37,043 bases of DNA from an uncultured Pseudomonadota bacterium (GCA_949295025.1 CASFJK010000013.1:1-37043); one strand, 5' to 3'. Positions 18,601 through 26,696 are shown, counted from the first letter of the stretch. Numbers and translations: made by a program. The notes: a model not told the origin generated them from the sequence alone.

Positions 18601-18781
18601 GACCATAGTGCGGTGTTCCGTTAGCAAACGGAGGGCCGTCATAAAATACGAACTCAGCAGCGCCGTCACGATTGTGTACGGATTTTTCAAAAGTGTTATC
18701 TTCTTCCCAGAATTTTAAAATTTCTTTTTCGACTTCTACAAAGTCAGGCTTTGCCTTAACATCAGCATAGAATTTTGTCAT
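15683..18781 (-). CDS. ileS: Isoleucyl-tRNA synthetase, type 2 (eukaryote-like)
   Basis: Class I synthetase that charges tRNA-Ile; essential. The HIGH motif is PHYGH (residues 57-61) and the KMSKS loop is KLSKRLKN (about residue 600). The KxSKRxKNYPDP form, GWDCHGLPAE, 1032-aa length and absence of a C-terminal zinc finger are marks of the eukaryote-like IleRS2 class, which is generally mupirocin-tolerant. The common bacterial type 1 enzyme instead has KMSKSLGN. The editing CP1 domain is present (TTPWTLPSN and the GTGIVHIAPGFGQDDF region). It stands alone between two terminators. The ribosome site AAGGTATAGG precedes the ATG. Confidence 0.96.
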   Translation of the reverse strand: MTKFYADVKAKPDFVEVEKEILKFWEEDNTFEKSVHNRDGAAEFVFYDGPPFANGTPHYGHIMVSYVKDVVARYQTMNGKKVERRLGWDCHGLPAEMSAEKQLGVSGRKQIEQFGVEKFNDFCRSDVLKYSGIWVEMFKRIGRWVDFNHDYKTMDLPFMESVINNFKQLYEKGLVYEDYRVLPYSWAAETPLSNFEVNQGYQDKTDNAITVMFKLENGMNILVWTTTPWTLPSNLMLAVGLDIDYAVMEEDGQKYILAEALLGRYKKQLEHATKVGSMKGKDLVGMSYEPMFPYFKHLKDKGAFKVLSGEFVSTEDGTGIVHIAPGFGQDDFDACRAYDENFPVVCPVDEAGKFTSEVPDYEGKQVFETNEPIMQLLKERGILVKKEQYTHSYPFCWRTDTPLIYKAMSSWFVRVTDFRDEMVKNNQQINWVPEHIKDGRFGKWLEGARDWSISRNRFWGTPIPVWKSDNPQFPRVDVFGSVAEIKEKTGIEVKNLHKPYIDDVVYPNPDDPSGKTMMHRVSDVFDCWFESGSMPYAQVHYPFENKEWFESHFPADFIVEAMDQTRGWFYTLTVLSTALHNRPAFKNCICTGLLMAEGGQKLSKRLKNYPDPNEVLDTIGSDVLRWFLVSSPVLKGGNLAVDKEGKEIAKAARAALIPLWNAFYFFTLYANAEGYKAKEVYSSNEAIDNYILSKLKRLSQIVKQGLDTYDVAMATNEVTSFMEILNNWYIRRTRDRFWEGDTQAFDVLYTVLVNLSKIVAPLMPFVSEYVFKTLTGEESVHLTDYPTLNEIKLDDELVKEMDFLQDLCSAAKFIREEKNLRNRLPLQSLTVVGKDLDFIGAQYQDIIKDELNVKEVKLDNNLANYADKSVYLYTPLLGKALGKDMGPVMGAYKQGKWELNADGTLNIAGKTLTKDLFEVRLNMKEGVAGQAFADNKAVVTLDTNVTDALRREGMARDFVRLVQTLRKDKDFNISDRIELSYQTEDAELAQALDENKAYVAEQVLAVKFEKAQNQGTTAEIEGKNICFDAKVA

Positions 18782-18862
18782 TTGCCTATACCTTATAATA
18801 TTATTTAAATTAACGGATTTTGTTTTGATTGAGTGTTTTTTTGAATTATGTGCAAGAAAGTA

Positions 18863-18878
18863 TATCCCCTAAGGGATA
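18863..18878. promoter_or_regulatory. Palindrome upstream of ileS
   Basis: TATCCC-CTAA-GGGATA, about 80 bases before the ileS start, in the promoter region. It could be an operator or a small hairpin. No T-box or leader-peptide pattern is seen in the 262-bp gap. Confidence 0.25.
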
Positions 18879-19000
18879 ATAATGAACGGAATATGTATAT
18901 TAAATTTGCACATTATATAAAGAATCTTTCAAAATTTTATCTTTTTCTGCGGGCTAATTTAGAACATGAATCCTTGCGAGTCAAGATGTTATAAACACAA

Positions 19001-19031
19001 AAAAAGCAGGTTGTTTTTTCAACCTGCTTTT
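19001..19031 (-). terminator. Terminator of the lipoprotein gene
   Basis: Perfect 12-bp stem (AAAAGCAGGTTG / CAACCTGCTTTT), loop of six T, and a T run on the minus strand. It lies 13 bases past the stop at 19044. Confidence 0.93.
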
Positions 19032-19043
19032 CTGGATTAGGTT

Positions 19044-19481
19044 TTATTCTGCAACTAATACAAACCTATATTGTTTATCATATTGTTTCAATTGAAGGGC
19101 TGCTGAATAGCGACTTTCAACCAAAATATCAACATCATAAACAAATTGTTCGCTAAACGAATACTCCCACGGTTCTTGCTCGTAAGAAATATTCCAAATG
19201 CTTTTTTCAGCATTTCCTGGGACAAAAACCAGTTCTCCACCCTTTATGAGCGGGAAACGAACCGTTATACGCTCAAAGCCATTGTCCGATGATGTTACAT
19301 AATATTTCCCCGTTATGCCATTGTCAGAAGATATTTTTATGTAACTAACATTATCTTCCGTATACATAATGTATGGCATTTCTTCTTGAGGCTGGAGGTT
19401 ATCCAATTCATCACTACAAGAAGATAACAAGAATGCAGCTCCGCAGAGCAGCAACAAAAAGTAATAATAAAATGTTTTCAT
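19044..19481 (-). CDS. Small lipoprotein of unknown function
   Basis: A 145-aa protein with a type II signal peptide: MKTFYYYFLLLLCGAAFLLS and lipobox L19-S-S-C22. The acidic residues straight after the cysteine (CSDELDN) recall the surface-export signal of Bacteroidota lipoproteins. The mature part is short and beta-rich (VSYIKISSDNGITGKYYV), with no known domain recognised. The style is more like a Bacteroidota lipoprotein than a typical alphaproteobacterial one, so transfer is possible but unproven. Monocistronic, with its own terminator. Confidence 0.82.
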   Translation of the reverse strand: MKTFYYYFLLLLCGAAFLLSSCSDELDNLQPQEEMPYIMYTEDNVSYIKISSDNGITGKYYVTSSDNGFERITVRFPLIKGGELVFVPGNAEKSIWNISYEQEPWEYSFSEQFVYDVDILVESRYSAALQLKQYDKQYRFVLVAE

Positions 19482-19579
19482 TTTTATAATTATATTGGTT
19501 TAGATTGTAAAATAGCTTATTTTGGCAAAACATTCAAGCAAAAGGGTCTTTATTTGATGTTAAATTCATAAAATTGCAA

Positions 19580-19900
19580 CATAAAAAAAAAGAGGAAAAC
19601 TCTCACGAGTGTTCCTCTCAAAATATTCTTATAAAAAACATTTATTATAAACTGGTGTTCCAGTTTATTAATCACAAAAAGGCCACTTTCACAAGCAGAT
19701 ATATAGTAAAGAAGTTGCTTTTTTGGAAAATAAAAGAGCGGCTTTCCCAAGCGGCTCTTGTGTTTTCGTTGCTACGCATTATAATATATGGCTGAAGCGC
19801 TATAATGCAACGAAATAATATATAGTATAGATTTAGTCTATAAAAAAGAGGGAGGAAAGCCGCCGATTGTTCAACTATATGCCATTCCAATTTAACCGTT
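19580..19900 (-). ncRNA. Possible structured small RNA or long structured 3'UTR
   Basis: On the minus strand, three to four hairpins in a row end in a hairpin with a run of at least nine T. That would fit a structured RNA ending near 19581. I see no family match. The alternative is a decayed gene with leftover terminators. Confidence 0.25.
19581..19618 (-). terminator. Terminator on the minus strand
   Basis: Imperfect stem AGAGGAA-A-ACTC / GAGT-G-TTCCTCT with loop TCAC, followed on the minus strand by a long T run. It probably ends transcription from anmK or from an RNA within 19600-19900. Confidence 0.7.
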
Positions 19901-20104
19901 TTTCACAAAACAGTGTCCACTGAGCATACAATTAAAAAATTTTAAGCTATGGAAAAGTAATTCGAACAATTCAAACCGCATTCCATTCCCTCAAAAAAAT
20001 ATTTATATGGAAAAAAAACAAAAAAATTCTCATAAAAATTCAAAATCGTGCCTTTATATACCACAGAATTTTTGATTGTCAACTTTTTTTTTGTAAAAAA
20101 TTGT

Positions 20105-21214
20105 CTATTTTTTTTGAGGACACCAAATTTCACCACCGACCATCGGTTCTTTAACACCGGTTGTACTAGGAAAACTGATAGGAAGACAATATAAACGGCG
20201 AGCTGCTAAAAATGCTGTTGCTTGAGCTTCCATTGTATCGGCTCGCCAACCCAATTGCCCCGCAGGAATGACTTCAATATCTGGCAATTTGGCTCTTAAA
20301 AAGCGCATCAAGGTCGGATTTTTGGCGCCACCACCACATACAATTAACTGTGATGGTCTGCTTGGAAAATATAAAGCCATGGAATATGCTATGGCTTCTA
20401 CCACAAACTCGGTTACTGTAGCCGCGCCATCAGCCAAGCTCAAACCTTCCAGATGTTCCAATTTATCTTTAAACAGATTTCTATCCAGAGATTTTGGGGG
20501 ATATTTAGCAAAAAATTTATGCCGCATTAAGTTGACCAAAACTTTGTCATTGACCTTACCGCTTATGGCTAATTTTCCGTCATAATCCATATGCAAACCG
20601 GCATGGTAAAAAACCCAATCATTGATTTGGGCATTGCCGGGGCCGGCGTCAAACGCCATTAACTCACCATTATCACCAACCCATGTTAAATTTGAAACGG
20701 CACCAATATGAGCGATACCAACCGGTTTTTGAAAATTGTTGACCAATGAAGCATAATAAACCGGAACCAGAGGTCCGCCCTGTCCACCGGAAAGTAAATC
20801 AGCCTGCACAAAGTGGTTAACAACTTTTACACCTGTTAAATTGGCAAGTAATTCGCCATCGCCCATTTGATAGGTGAAATGTTGTGCCGGATTATGATAT
20901 AATGTATGTCCGTGAAAGCCAATCACATCAACCTTGCCATCGGCAAAATCTATCATCTCTTGAGCAACATCGGCATGCGCTCTGGTTAATTTTTCTTCCA
21001 AAGTTTGAAATTCTTCCGCCAAGCTTGCGGTTTCTGGACGCTTGCTTGCTAAATTTTGCAAACGCTCTCTAATATCATCATCATAAGGTTCAACCCGACT
21101 GCGTTCCACTTCATAAACATCTACACCATCTGTTACTATCAATGCAGCAGCAATACCATCTAACGACGGACTGCTCATCAAACCTAATGCTCTTATTTTT
21201 TTTATTATATCCAT
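20105..21214 (-). CDS. anmK: Anhydro-N-acetylmuramic acid kinase
   Basis: Cytoplasmic kinase of peptidoglycan recycling. It hydrolyses and phosphorylates 1,6-anhydro-MurNAc to MurNAc-6-phosphate. The family features are GLMSxxSLDGI (residues 11-21), FHGHTLYHNP, GGQGGPLVPVYY, the catalytic-Asp motif FDAGPGN and a C-terminal QLIVCGGGAKNPTLM. The N-terminal phosphate-binding motif is unusual: SSPS instead of SGTS, and LDGIA instead of LDGID, so ATP binding may be altered. At 369 aa it has normal length. It is divergent from tyrS with 79 bp between starts, an arrangement common in Alphaproteobacteria. Confidence 0.92.
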   Translation of the reverse strand: MDIIKKIRALGLMSSPSLDGIAAALIVTDGVDVYEVERSRVEPYDDDIRERLQNLASKRPETASLAEEFQTLEEKLTRAHADVAQEMIDFADGKVDVIGFHGHTLYHNPAQHFTYQMGDGELLANLTGVKVVNHFVQADLLSGGQGGPLVPVYYASLVNNFQKPVGIAHIGAVSNLTWVGDNGELMAFDAGPGNAQINDWVFYHAGLHMDYDGKLAISGKVNDKVLVNLMRHKFFAKYPPKSLDRNLFKDKLEHLEGLSLADGAATVTEFVVEAIAYSMALYFPSRPSQLIVCGGGAKNPTLMRFLRAKLPDIEVIPAGQLGWRADTMEAQATAFLAARRLYCLPISFPSTTGVKEPMVGGEIWCPQKK

Positions 21215-21293
21215 AAACTAACCGAATCTGTTGCACTATAATAATTATATGCTAATATGCGTTAAAAATCTATTATAAATAAGGAAAGGAAAA

Positions 21294-22544
21294 ATGACAC
21301 AATTTAAATCTCAATTTGTTAACCTGATGGTTGAACGCGGCTTTTACAATCAATGCACAAACGAAACAGGCTTTGATGAATATTTGTACGAATGCGAAAA
21401 AAGCGGAACGCCAGCCGTTGGTTATCTGGGATCTGACCCGACAGGTGATAGCTTGCACGTCGGACATATTGTGCCCTTGATGATGATGCGCTGGTTTCAA
21501 AAATGCGGTCACAAACCTTTGACTTTGGTTGGAGGTGCAACAGCGCGAATCGGCGACCCTTCCGGTAAAGATAAATTACGTCCGTTCCTCTCTGAAGAAA
21601 CTTTGGCTCATAATATTGAAGGTTTGAAAAAATCTTTCTCCAAGTTTTTGAAGTTTGGTGACGGCAAAAACGATGCTGTGATGGTCGACAACTGGGATTG
21701 GTTCAAAGATATTAACTACCTTGCCTTCTTGCGCGATATCGGAACTTATTACTCTGTTAACCGTATGTTGACTATGGATAGTGTTAAAACCCGATTGGAA
21801 AGAGAACAACCCATGTCCTTCTTAGAGTTTAACTACATGCTCTTGCAAGGTTATGACTTCTGTGAACTCTACCAAAAATATGGTTGCCGTGCCCAAATTG
21901 CCGGCTCAGACCAATGGGGTAACATCACCTCCGGTACTGAACTCGGTCGCCGTAAATATGATGTGGAACTCTTCGGTTTTACCAGTCCGATTATTACAGA
22001 CTCTAACGGCAAAAAAATGGGTAAATCTGAAGGCAATGCGGTTTGGATTAATGAAGAAAAACTCCCTTCTTATGATTATTACCAATATTTCCGCAATATC
22101 GGAGATGCCGAAGTCGGAAAATGTTTGAGAATCTACACCGATTTACCGATGGATGAAATCAGACGTTTGGAAGCTCTCAAAGATAAAGAAATTAACGAAG
22201 CTAAAAAGATTTTGGCTTATGAGGCAACCAAAATATGCCGTGGAATTGATGAAGCAAATGCAGCTCAAGAAACCGCCGTTAAACTATTTGAACAAGGTTC
22301 TGCCGGCGGCGAATTGCCCACCATTTCCGTTAATGGGGATATTTCAGTTCTGGATGCCTTTTTGCAAATCGGCTTTGTTGCAAGCAAAGGTGAAGCCCGC
22401 CGCTTGATTAAACAAGGTGGCTTGAAACTTAATGATGCTACAGTCACTGATGAAAATTATGTCATTAAAGCAGATGATTACGTCAATGGCGAGGTCAAAC
22501 TCTCTCAAGGCAAAAAGAAACACGGTTTGCTCAAATCGGCATAA
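21294..22544 (+). CDS. tyrS: Tyrosyl-tRNA synthetase
   Basis: Class I synthetase that charges tRNA-Tyr; essential. The HIGH motif is HVGH (residues 55-58) within GSDPTGDSLHVGHIVPL. The tyrosine-binding region shows QGYDFCELY and AGSDQWGNITSG, and the KMSKS loop is KKMGKSEGN (about residues 241-249). A C-terminal S4 RNA-binding domain follows (about 350-410, ASKGEARRLIKQGGLKLN). The ribosome site is AAGGAAAGG. It ends at the terminator 22555-22585. Confidence 0.96.
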   Translation: MTQFKSQFVNLMVERGFYNQCTNETGFDEYLYECEKSGTPAVGYLGSDPTGDSLHVGHIVPLMMMRWFQKCGHKPLTLVGGATARIGDPSGKDKLRPFLSEETLAHNIEGLKKSFSKFLKFGDGKNDAVMVDNWDWFKDINYLAFLRDIGTYYSVNRMLTMDSVKTRLEREQPMSFLEFNYMLLQGYDFCELYQKYGCRAQIAGSDQWGNITSGTELGRRKYDVELFGFTSPIITDSNGKKMGKSEGNAVWINEEKLPSYDYYQYFRNIGDAEVGKCLRIYTDLPMDEIRRLEALKDKEINEAKKILAYEATKICRGIDEANAAQETAVKLFEQGSAGGELPTISVNGDISVLDAFLQIGFVASKGEARRLIKQGGLKLNDATVTDENYVIKADDYVNGEVKLSQGKKKHGLLKSA

Positions 22545-22554
22545 CCAAACAATT

Positions 22555-22585
22555 AAAAAAGGTCGGAAAGTTCCGGCCTTTTTTT
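22555..22585 (+). terminator. Terminator of tyrS
   Basis: Stem GGTCGGA / TCCGGCC (one G-T pair) extended by A/T, loop AAGT, then seven T. It lies 10 bases past the tyrS stop. Confidence 0.92.
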
Positions 22586-22653
22586 GTGTTTACATTAAAC
22601 CTGTTTTGCGATATATTCTTTTTCAAGAAAATTATAAATATTAAAATTATTAT

Positions 22654-23358
22654 ATGAAAATTACAGATTTTATTGACCGCATTGCGGTTCGAGGTAGCCA
22701 TGCAGTGTTGTTCTTGCCAAATGGTTTTGAAATTAGTCTTAACTTGTCTTTGGTTCGCGGTATTAGCAACGGAATGCCTATTGAGGCTGAATTTTGCCAA
22801 ACATTGGTTTTGAAACTAACCATCAATGACAAAGTGATTTTTGCAAAGAAGAAAGAAGAACTTTTGCCTGAGATGGAAATGTTGCAAAAAGCATTGACGC
22901 TGGAAGCTGAAGATGAGAAAAGAACCGAAATTAATTTGGAATCATCTCGTCGGTTAAAAAATCTTTTGCCTTTGTTCAAAACAAGAATTAATGTTCTTAT
23001 GGCGAACAACAAAAGCTTTATGCAACCGAAAGATTGGATAAAAGAGCTGAAGTCTGCCGAAATTTTGCAAAGCGTTTATTTGCATTTCAAAGAACAAGGT
23101 TTTTTTGAAACATATAAGAAAATTAATACAAATACATTTCCGCAGTTGTATCCCGATATTAAAAAGTTGGATAAATTTATGGCAGAAAATGTATTTATTC
23201 TTGCCAGCGCTTTACTGCAAGATTATGCTAACGGAATTAATCCGGAAGATAAAAATTCCGTCGAGGCAAACATCTTAACATCTCGGCTCTTAAAAGTTCC
23301 AAACATCATCGGTGAAGAAGTTCGGGTGATTGATTTGGTAAAAATGGCAAAAATTTAA
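22654..23358 (+). CDS. Unknown soluble protein (234 aa)
   Basis: Not recognised. No signal peptide or membrane segment. Mixed beta/alpha N-terminus (MKITDFIDRIAVRGSHAVLF) then a charged helical middle (about residues 65-115) and a helical C-terminal part. There is almost no ribosome site before the ATG; the upstream sequence is AT only. It is a single-gene unit, closed off by terminators on both sides (22555-22585 and 23366-23406). The steady codon use, and an open frame uninterrupted over 700 bp, support a real gene. Confidence 0.78.
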   Translation: MKITDFIDRIAVRGSHAVLFLPNGFEISLNLSLVRGISNGMPIEAEFCQTLVLKLTINDKVIFAKKKEELLPEMEMLQKALTLEAEDEKRTEINLESSRRLKNLLPLFKTRINVLMANNKSFMQPKDWIKELKSAEILQSVYLHFKEQGFFETYKKINTNTFPQLYPDIKKLDKFMAENVFILASALLQDYANGINPEDKNSVEANILTSRLLKVPNIIGEEVRVIDLVKMAKI

Positions 23359-23365
23359 CTTACTC

Positions 23366-23406
23366 AAAAATCCTTTTCCATAAACTCCAAGGAAAAGGAT
23401 TTTTTT
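23366..23406 (+). terminator. Terminator after the 234-aa gene
   Basis: Perfect 14-bp stem (AAAAATCCTTTTCC and complement), 11-base loop, then seven T. It separates this gene from the bat operon that follows. Confidence 0.93.
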
Positions 23407-23479
23407 GTTGTCAAAATGCTTGATATTTTGTTCCAACACTCTTAAATTTATAAAAGTGATTTTATGAAAGGATTGTAAG

Positions 23480-23932
23480 ATGCAAGATAATTTGCCTGAA
23501 CTGCGCGATATTCATCTTCCCGACGGGGTTTCTGCCTTTCCCATTGCCACTGGTTGGTGGCTCTGCCTTGCCGGAATCGTCCTTTTATTTTTGCTTATAC
23601 AATTTATTCTTTATCTCAGACGCTACAGCAAAGCGCGCTATGCCTTAAAACTCTTAAAAGAAATTTCTGCCAAAAATGTGGTCGAAGCGGCTAAAGAAAT
23701 GTCAGAAATTTTAAGACGAATCTGCGTTTTCAAATATAAAGAAGCAGCTGCCCTTCTAGGAACGGATTGGATTGCGTTTCTGAATAAAAACAGCAAAACT
23801 CCAATTGAAGGCAAAAGTGCTGAACTTTTAATCAATGCACCTTATATTCCTAAAGAAAGCAGCACTTATTCTGTTGAAAACTTAGAAGATTTGCGCCGCT
23901 TCTGCCAAAAATGGATAGGAGAAAATCTGTGA
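23480..23932 (+). CDS. DUF4381 membrane protein of the bat operon
   Basis: A 150-aa protein with one membrane segment (about residues 25-46) and a cytoplasmic helical tail. Its DUF4381 pattern (LRDIHLPDGVSAFPIATGWWL at the start, LLGTDWIAFLN in the tail) marks the small member of bat (Bacteroides aerotolerance-type) operons. Ribosome site GAAAGGATTGTAAG. Its TGA stop overlaps the GTG start of the next gene, so the two are translationally coupled. It is the first gene of the operon here. Confidence 0.88.
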   Translation: MQDNLPELRDIHLPDGVSAFPIATGWWLCLAGIVLLFLLIQFILYLRRYSKARYALKLLKEISAKNVVEAAKEMSEILRRICVFKYKEAAALLGTDWIAFLNKNSKTPIEGKSAELLINAPYIPKESSTYSVENLEDLRRFCQKWIGENL

Positions 23933-24933
23933 ACCATTTTGCTTATCCGATGGCTGTTTTTTTGCTTATTCTGCCTCTTATTTTTCGCTATCTTTTGCCG
24001 GCGGTCAAAGGATTGCATGGCGATGCGCTCCGTATCCCTTTTATTGACGATTTGCAGAAAATTGCCGTTAAGTCCGGTGGAATTTGGGGAACACAACTTG
24101 GTAAAAAGTCATCTTCTTTTGCTTTAGGAGCTCTTTATTTAATTTATGGACTGTTGGTATTGGCCGCTGCCCGACCTCAATGGGTAGGTGAACCCATTCC
24201 CATGCGCTCTCAAAGTCGCGATATTATGCTGATTATGGATATTTCCAACTCTATGCTTGAACCGGATTTTGCTATTGGAAATCGACGGATTAATCGTCTT
24301 TCTGCCGTTAAGAAAACAGCTTCAGATTTTATTGAAAAACGCCGAGACGACCGCATTGGTTTAATTTTATTCGGAACAAGAGCATATTTGCAAGCTCCTC
24401 TTACTTATGACAAAAAATCAATACAAGATATTTTGTGGAGTATGGATGCCGGTATGGCCGGAAATTCCACTTCTATCGGCGATGCTATCGGTATGGCTCT
24501 TAAAAATATTAAAGATGAAGATAAAAAAGAAAAGATTTTGGTGCTTTTGACCGATGGAGAAAATAATGACGGCTCGCTTTCGATGCCGGAAGCAATTAAT
24601 TTGGCTAAAAACGAGAATGTAAAAGTTTATACAATCGGAGTTGGTGCCGAGGCTGCCTTTATTGACTCGTTTTTTGGCATGCAAATCGGCATCGGAAATA
24701 ATGGTTTGGATGAAGAGAGCTTGAAACAATTAGCTAAAGACACGCAGGGAAGATATTTTAGAGCTCGAGATACAAAGTCTTTGCAACAGATTTATAATGC
24801 TATTGATAAGCTTGAACCAACCGAAAATAATGAGCAATTTAGTGTTGAAACCAAAGAGCTTTTTTATATTCCATTGTTGCTTGCAGCTATACTGGCTTTT
24901 GTTATGTTTTTAAGAGGGCAAAAAAAATGGTAG
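23929..24933 (+). CDS. batA: BatA-like von Willebrand factor A protein
   Basis: An inner-membrane vWA-domain protein of the bat system, which is linked to envelope or oxidative stress tolerance. I chose the GTG at 23929. It has AGGAGA just upstream and overlaps the previous stop, and it leaves the typical short N-terminal membrane segment (NHFAYPMAVFLLILPLIF). An ATG 18 bases earlier lies before the ribosome site. The metal-ion site DISNSM (D104-x-S106-x-S108) is intact, followed by the LLTDGENNDG strand. A C-terminal membrane segment closes the protein (about residues 310-328). Its end overlaps the next gene by 7 bases. Confidence 0.9.
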   Translation: MNHFAYPMAVFLLILPLIFRYLLPAVKGLHGDALRIPFIDDLQKIAVKSGGIWGTQLGKKSSSFALGALYLIYGLLVLAAARPQWVGEPIPMRSQSRDIMLIMDISNSMLEPDFAIGNRRINRLSAVKKTASDFIEKRRDDRIGLILFGTRAYLQAPLTYDKKSIQDILWSMDAGMAGNSTSIGDAIGMALKNIKDEDKKEKILVLLTDGENNDGSLSMPEAINLAKNENVKVYTIGVGAEAAFIDSFFGMQIGIGNNGLDEESLKQLAKDTQGRYFRARDTKSLQQIYNAIDKLEPTENNEQFSVETKELFYIPLLLAAILAFVMFLRGQKKW

Positions 24934-26696
24934 AAGAATTTTTGAATAATTTTCATTTTTTACGTCCGTGGTTTTTGTTATTATTATTGCTACCGGCTTT
25001 GTTTTTTTGGCGTTTTTTTAAGAGTATGCACAATGTATCTTCTTGGGAAAATGTGTGCGATAAAAAGCTCTTAAATTTTTTGCTCATTAAAGGCTCTTCA
25101 TCTAATCGCAAATTGTTTGGTTGGCTTTTCCTCTCCGGTCTGACTTTTGCCGTTGTTGCATCCGCCGGTCCCACGTGGGAAAAACGCCCTACCCCGACTT
25201 TGGTGCCAGAAAATCCGATTATGATTTTGCTTAACCTTTCTTCTGATATGAAAATATCTGACTTACAACCCAATCGTCTATATCGTGCAAAATTCAAAAT
25301 TACAGATTTGCTTAACTCTAATTCATCAACACAAAGCGGATTGATTGTTTATAGCCAAGAACCTTTTCTAATCACTCCGATTAGTGATGATGCCGATCTT
25401 ATCAAAAATTTGTTACCGGCCGTTGATTTTGATATTATGCCCATTAACGGAGATCGGCTGGACAGAGCAATTGATTTAGCCGTAGAAAAATTTCAAAATT
25501 CCGGTTACAAAGAAGGGAATATCATTATCTTTTCCGCTGATGTCGGAGAACGTTTTGATAAAGCGTTAGAAGCCGCACAAAATGCCGCAAATAAAAAATA
25601 TAAGGTCAGTGTCTTGGATACAGCCACCGAAACAAATGAAAAGCTCAAGCTCATTGCACGCTACGGACAAGGATATTATCATCTTCTAACCAATAATGAC
25701 CAAGATATTAGTGGTTTGGATAATTTTGTTAACCAAAATATATCTGAACTCAAGCAAAGTAAAAATGAACAGTCCACATGGTTGGATATGGGATATTATC
25801 TCTGTTTTATCCCGCTTATTTGCTGTTTGTTTTTCTTCCGCCGTGGTATTTTTGTTTTATTGCCGGCAATATTTGTATCTACTTCTGCGCAAGCCGGTTG
25901 GTTTTTGAACAACAATCAGGAAGGTTTTAACGCTTTTAATCAAGGTGATTTTCAAACTGCGGAACAGAAATTTGAAGATACGTCATGGAAAGCTGCAGCC
26001 CAATATCGTTTAGGAGATTATGATAAAGCTGCTCAGATTTATGCCGGAAAACAAGATGAAACCTCACTTTATAATCTTGGTAATGCCCTTGCCAAAGGTG
26101 GCAAAATTGAAGAAGCAATCAAAAAATATGAAGAGGTTTTAAAGATTAATCCTAATCATGAAGATGCTAAGTTTAATTTAGAATATCTCAAACAACAGCA
26201 ACAACAAAATCAAGAACAAAAGCAGAAACAAAATCAACAACAAGAACAAAACCAAAATCAAGAAAAACAACAACAAAGTGATTCTGAGCAAAAGGATAAT
26301 AACCAAACTGACAGCGGTTCGGGAGAAAAGCCCAATCAACAAAATCAGCAAGGGAATAATAATCAAGATTCTCAACCTAACAATGAGGGTGATGAAGAAA
26401 AAGCTTCGGCTCCCAATGAAAATTCTCAAGAAAATTCTGATTCAAACCAAAATCAAGAAAAGCAGCAAAATATGGCTTCTCAAGATGAAGTTTCTGCAGA
26501 ACCGCAAGAAAATGAAAATAAAAAAGACCGTCAAAGTGGCGGCAGTGTTAACAAACAGGGCGATAAACAAGAAAAATATGACGAAATGCGCCAAGCAAAA
26601 GTTCAACAACTGCGTCAAATTCCCGAAGATCCCGGTGGCTTGCTTAAAGCTTTTATAAATAAAGAATATCGCCTTAATCGTTATGGAGATGAATAA
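24927..26696 (+). CDS. BatB/BatC-type protein: vWA domain, TPR and Gln-rich tail
   Basis: A 589-aa fused bat protein. Two N-terminal membrane segments (about residues 12-28 and 62-78), then a vWA-like domain (about 98-270), a further membrane segment (about 288-315), tetratricopeptide repeats (about 330-420, LYNLGNALAKGGKIEEAIKKYEEVLK) and a long Gln/Asn/Glu-rich low-complexity tail (about 422-545). The metal-ion site is degenerate: N103-L-S105-S-D107 where D-x-S-x-S is expected, so metal-dependent ligand binding is probably lost. BatA upstream keeps the canonical site. The ribosome site GAGGG lies before the ATG, which overlaps the batA end. Confidence 0.88.
   Translation: MVEEFLNNFHFLRPWFLLLLLLPALFFWRFFKSMHNVSSWENVCDKKLLNFLLIKGSSSNRKLFGWLFLSGLTFAVVASAGPTWEKRPTPTLVPENPIMILLNLSSDMKISDLQPNRLYRAKFKITDLLNSNSSTQSGLIVYSQEPFLITPISDDADLIKNLLPAVDFDIMPINGDRLDRAIDLAVEKFQNSGYKEGNIIIFSADVGERFDKALEAAQNAANKKYKVSVLDTATETNEKLKLIARYGQGYYHLLTNNDQDISGLDNFVNQNISELKQSKNEQSTWLDMGYYLCFIPLICCLFFFRRGIFVLLPAIFVSTSAQAGWFLNNNQEGFNAFNQGDFQTAEQKFEDTSWKAAAQYRLGDYDKAAQIYAGKQDETSLYNLGNALAKGGKIEEAIKKYEEVLKINPNHEDAKFNLEYLKQQQQQNQEQKQKQNQQQEQNQNQEKQQQSDSEQKDNNQTDSGSGEKPNQQNQQGNNNQDSQPNNEGDEEKASAPNENSQENSDSNQNQEKQQNMASQDEVSAEPQENENKKDRQSGGSVNKQGDKQEKYDEMRQAKVQQLRQIPEDPGGLLKAFINKEYRLNRYGDE

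Larger units (their letters stand above)
19482..20104. other. Gene-free hairpin-rich intergenic region
   Basis: About 620 bp with no convincing protein gene. It holds several hairpins: 19591-19618 (terminator-like on the minus strand), 19647-19668 (perfect 9-bp stem ATAAACTGG, loop TGTT), 19734-19759 (10-bp stem with one G-G mismatch) and 19767-19812 (GCATTATA/TATAATGC with outer CGTT/AACG). All could lie in the 3' part of the anmK transcript or in a separate minus-strand small RNA. Confidence 0.55.

Noticed and set aside
18782-19043. T-box or leader peptide upstream of ileS
   Set aside because: No T-box core or antiterminator pair and no Ile-rich short ORF; only a small palindrome was seen.
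19550-19890. Two small minus-strand ORFs in the hairpin region (66 and 72 aa)
   Set aside because: No ribosome site, odd composition and overlap with the hairpins and terminators.
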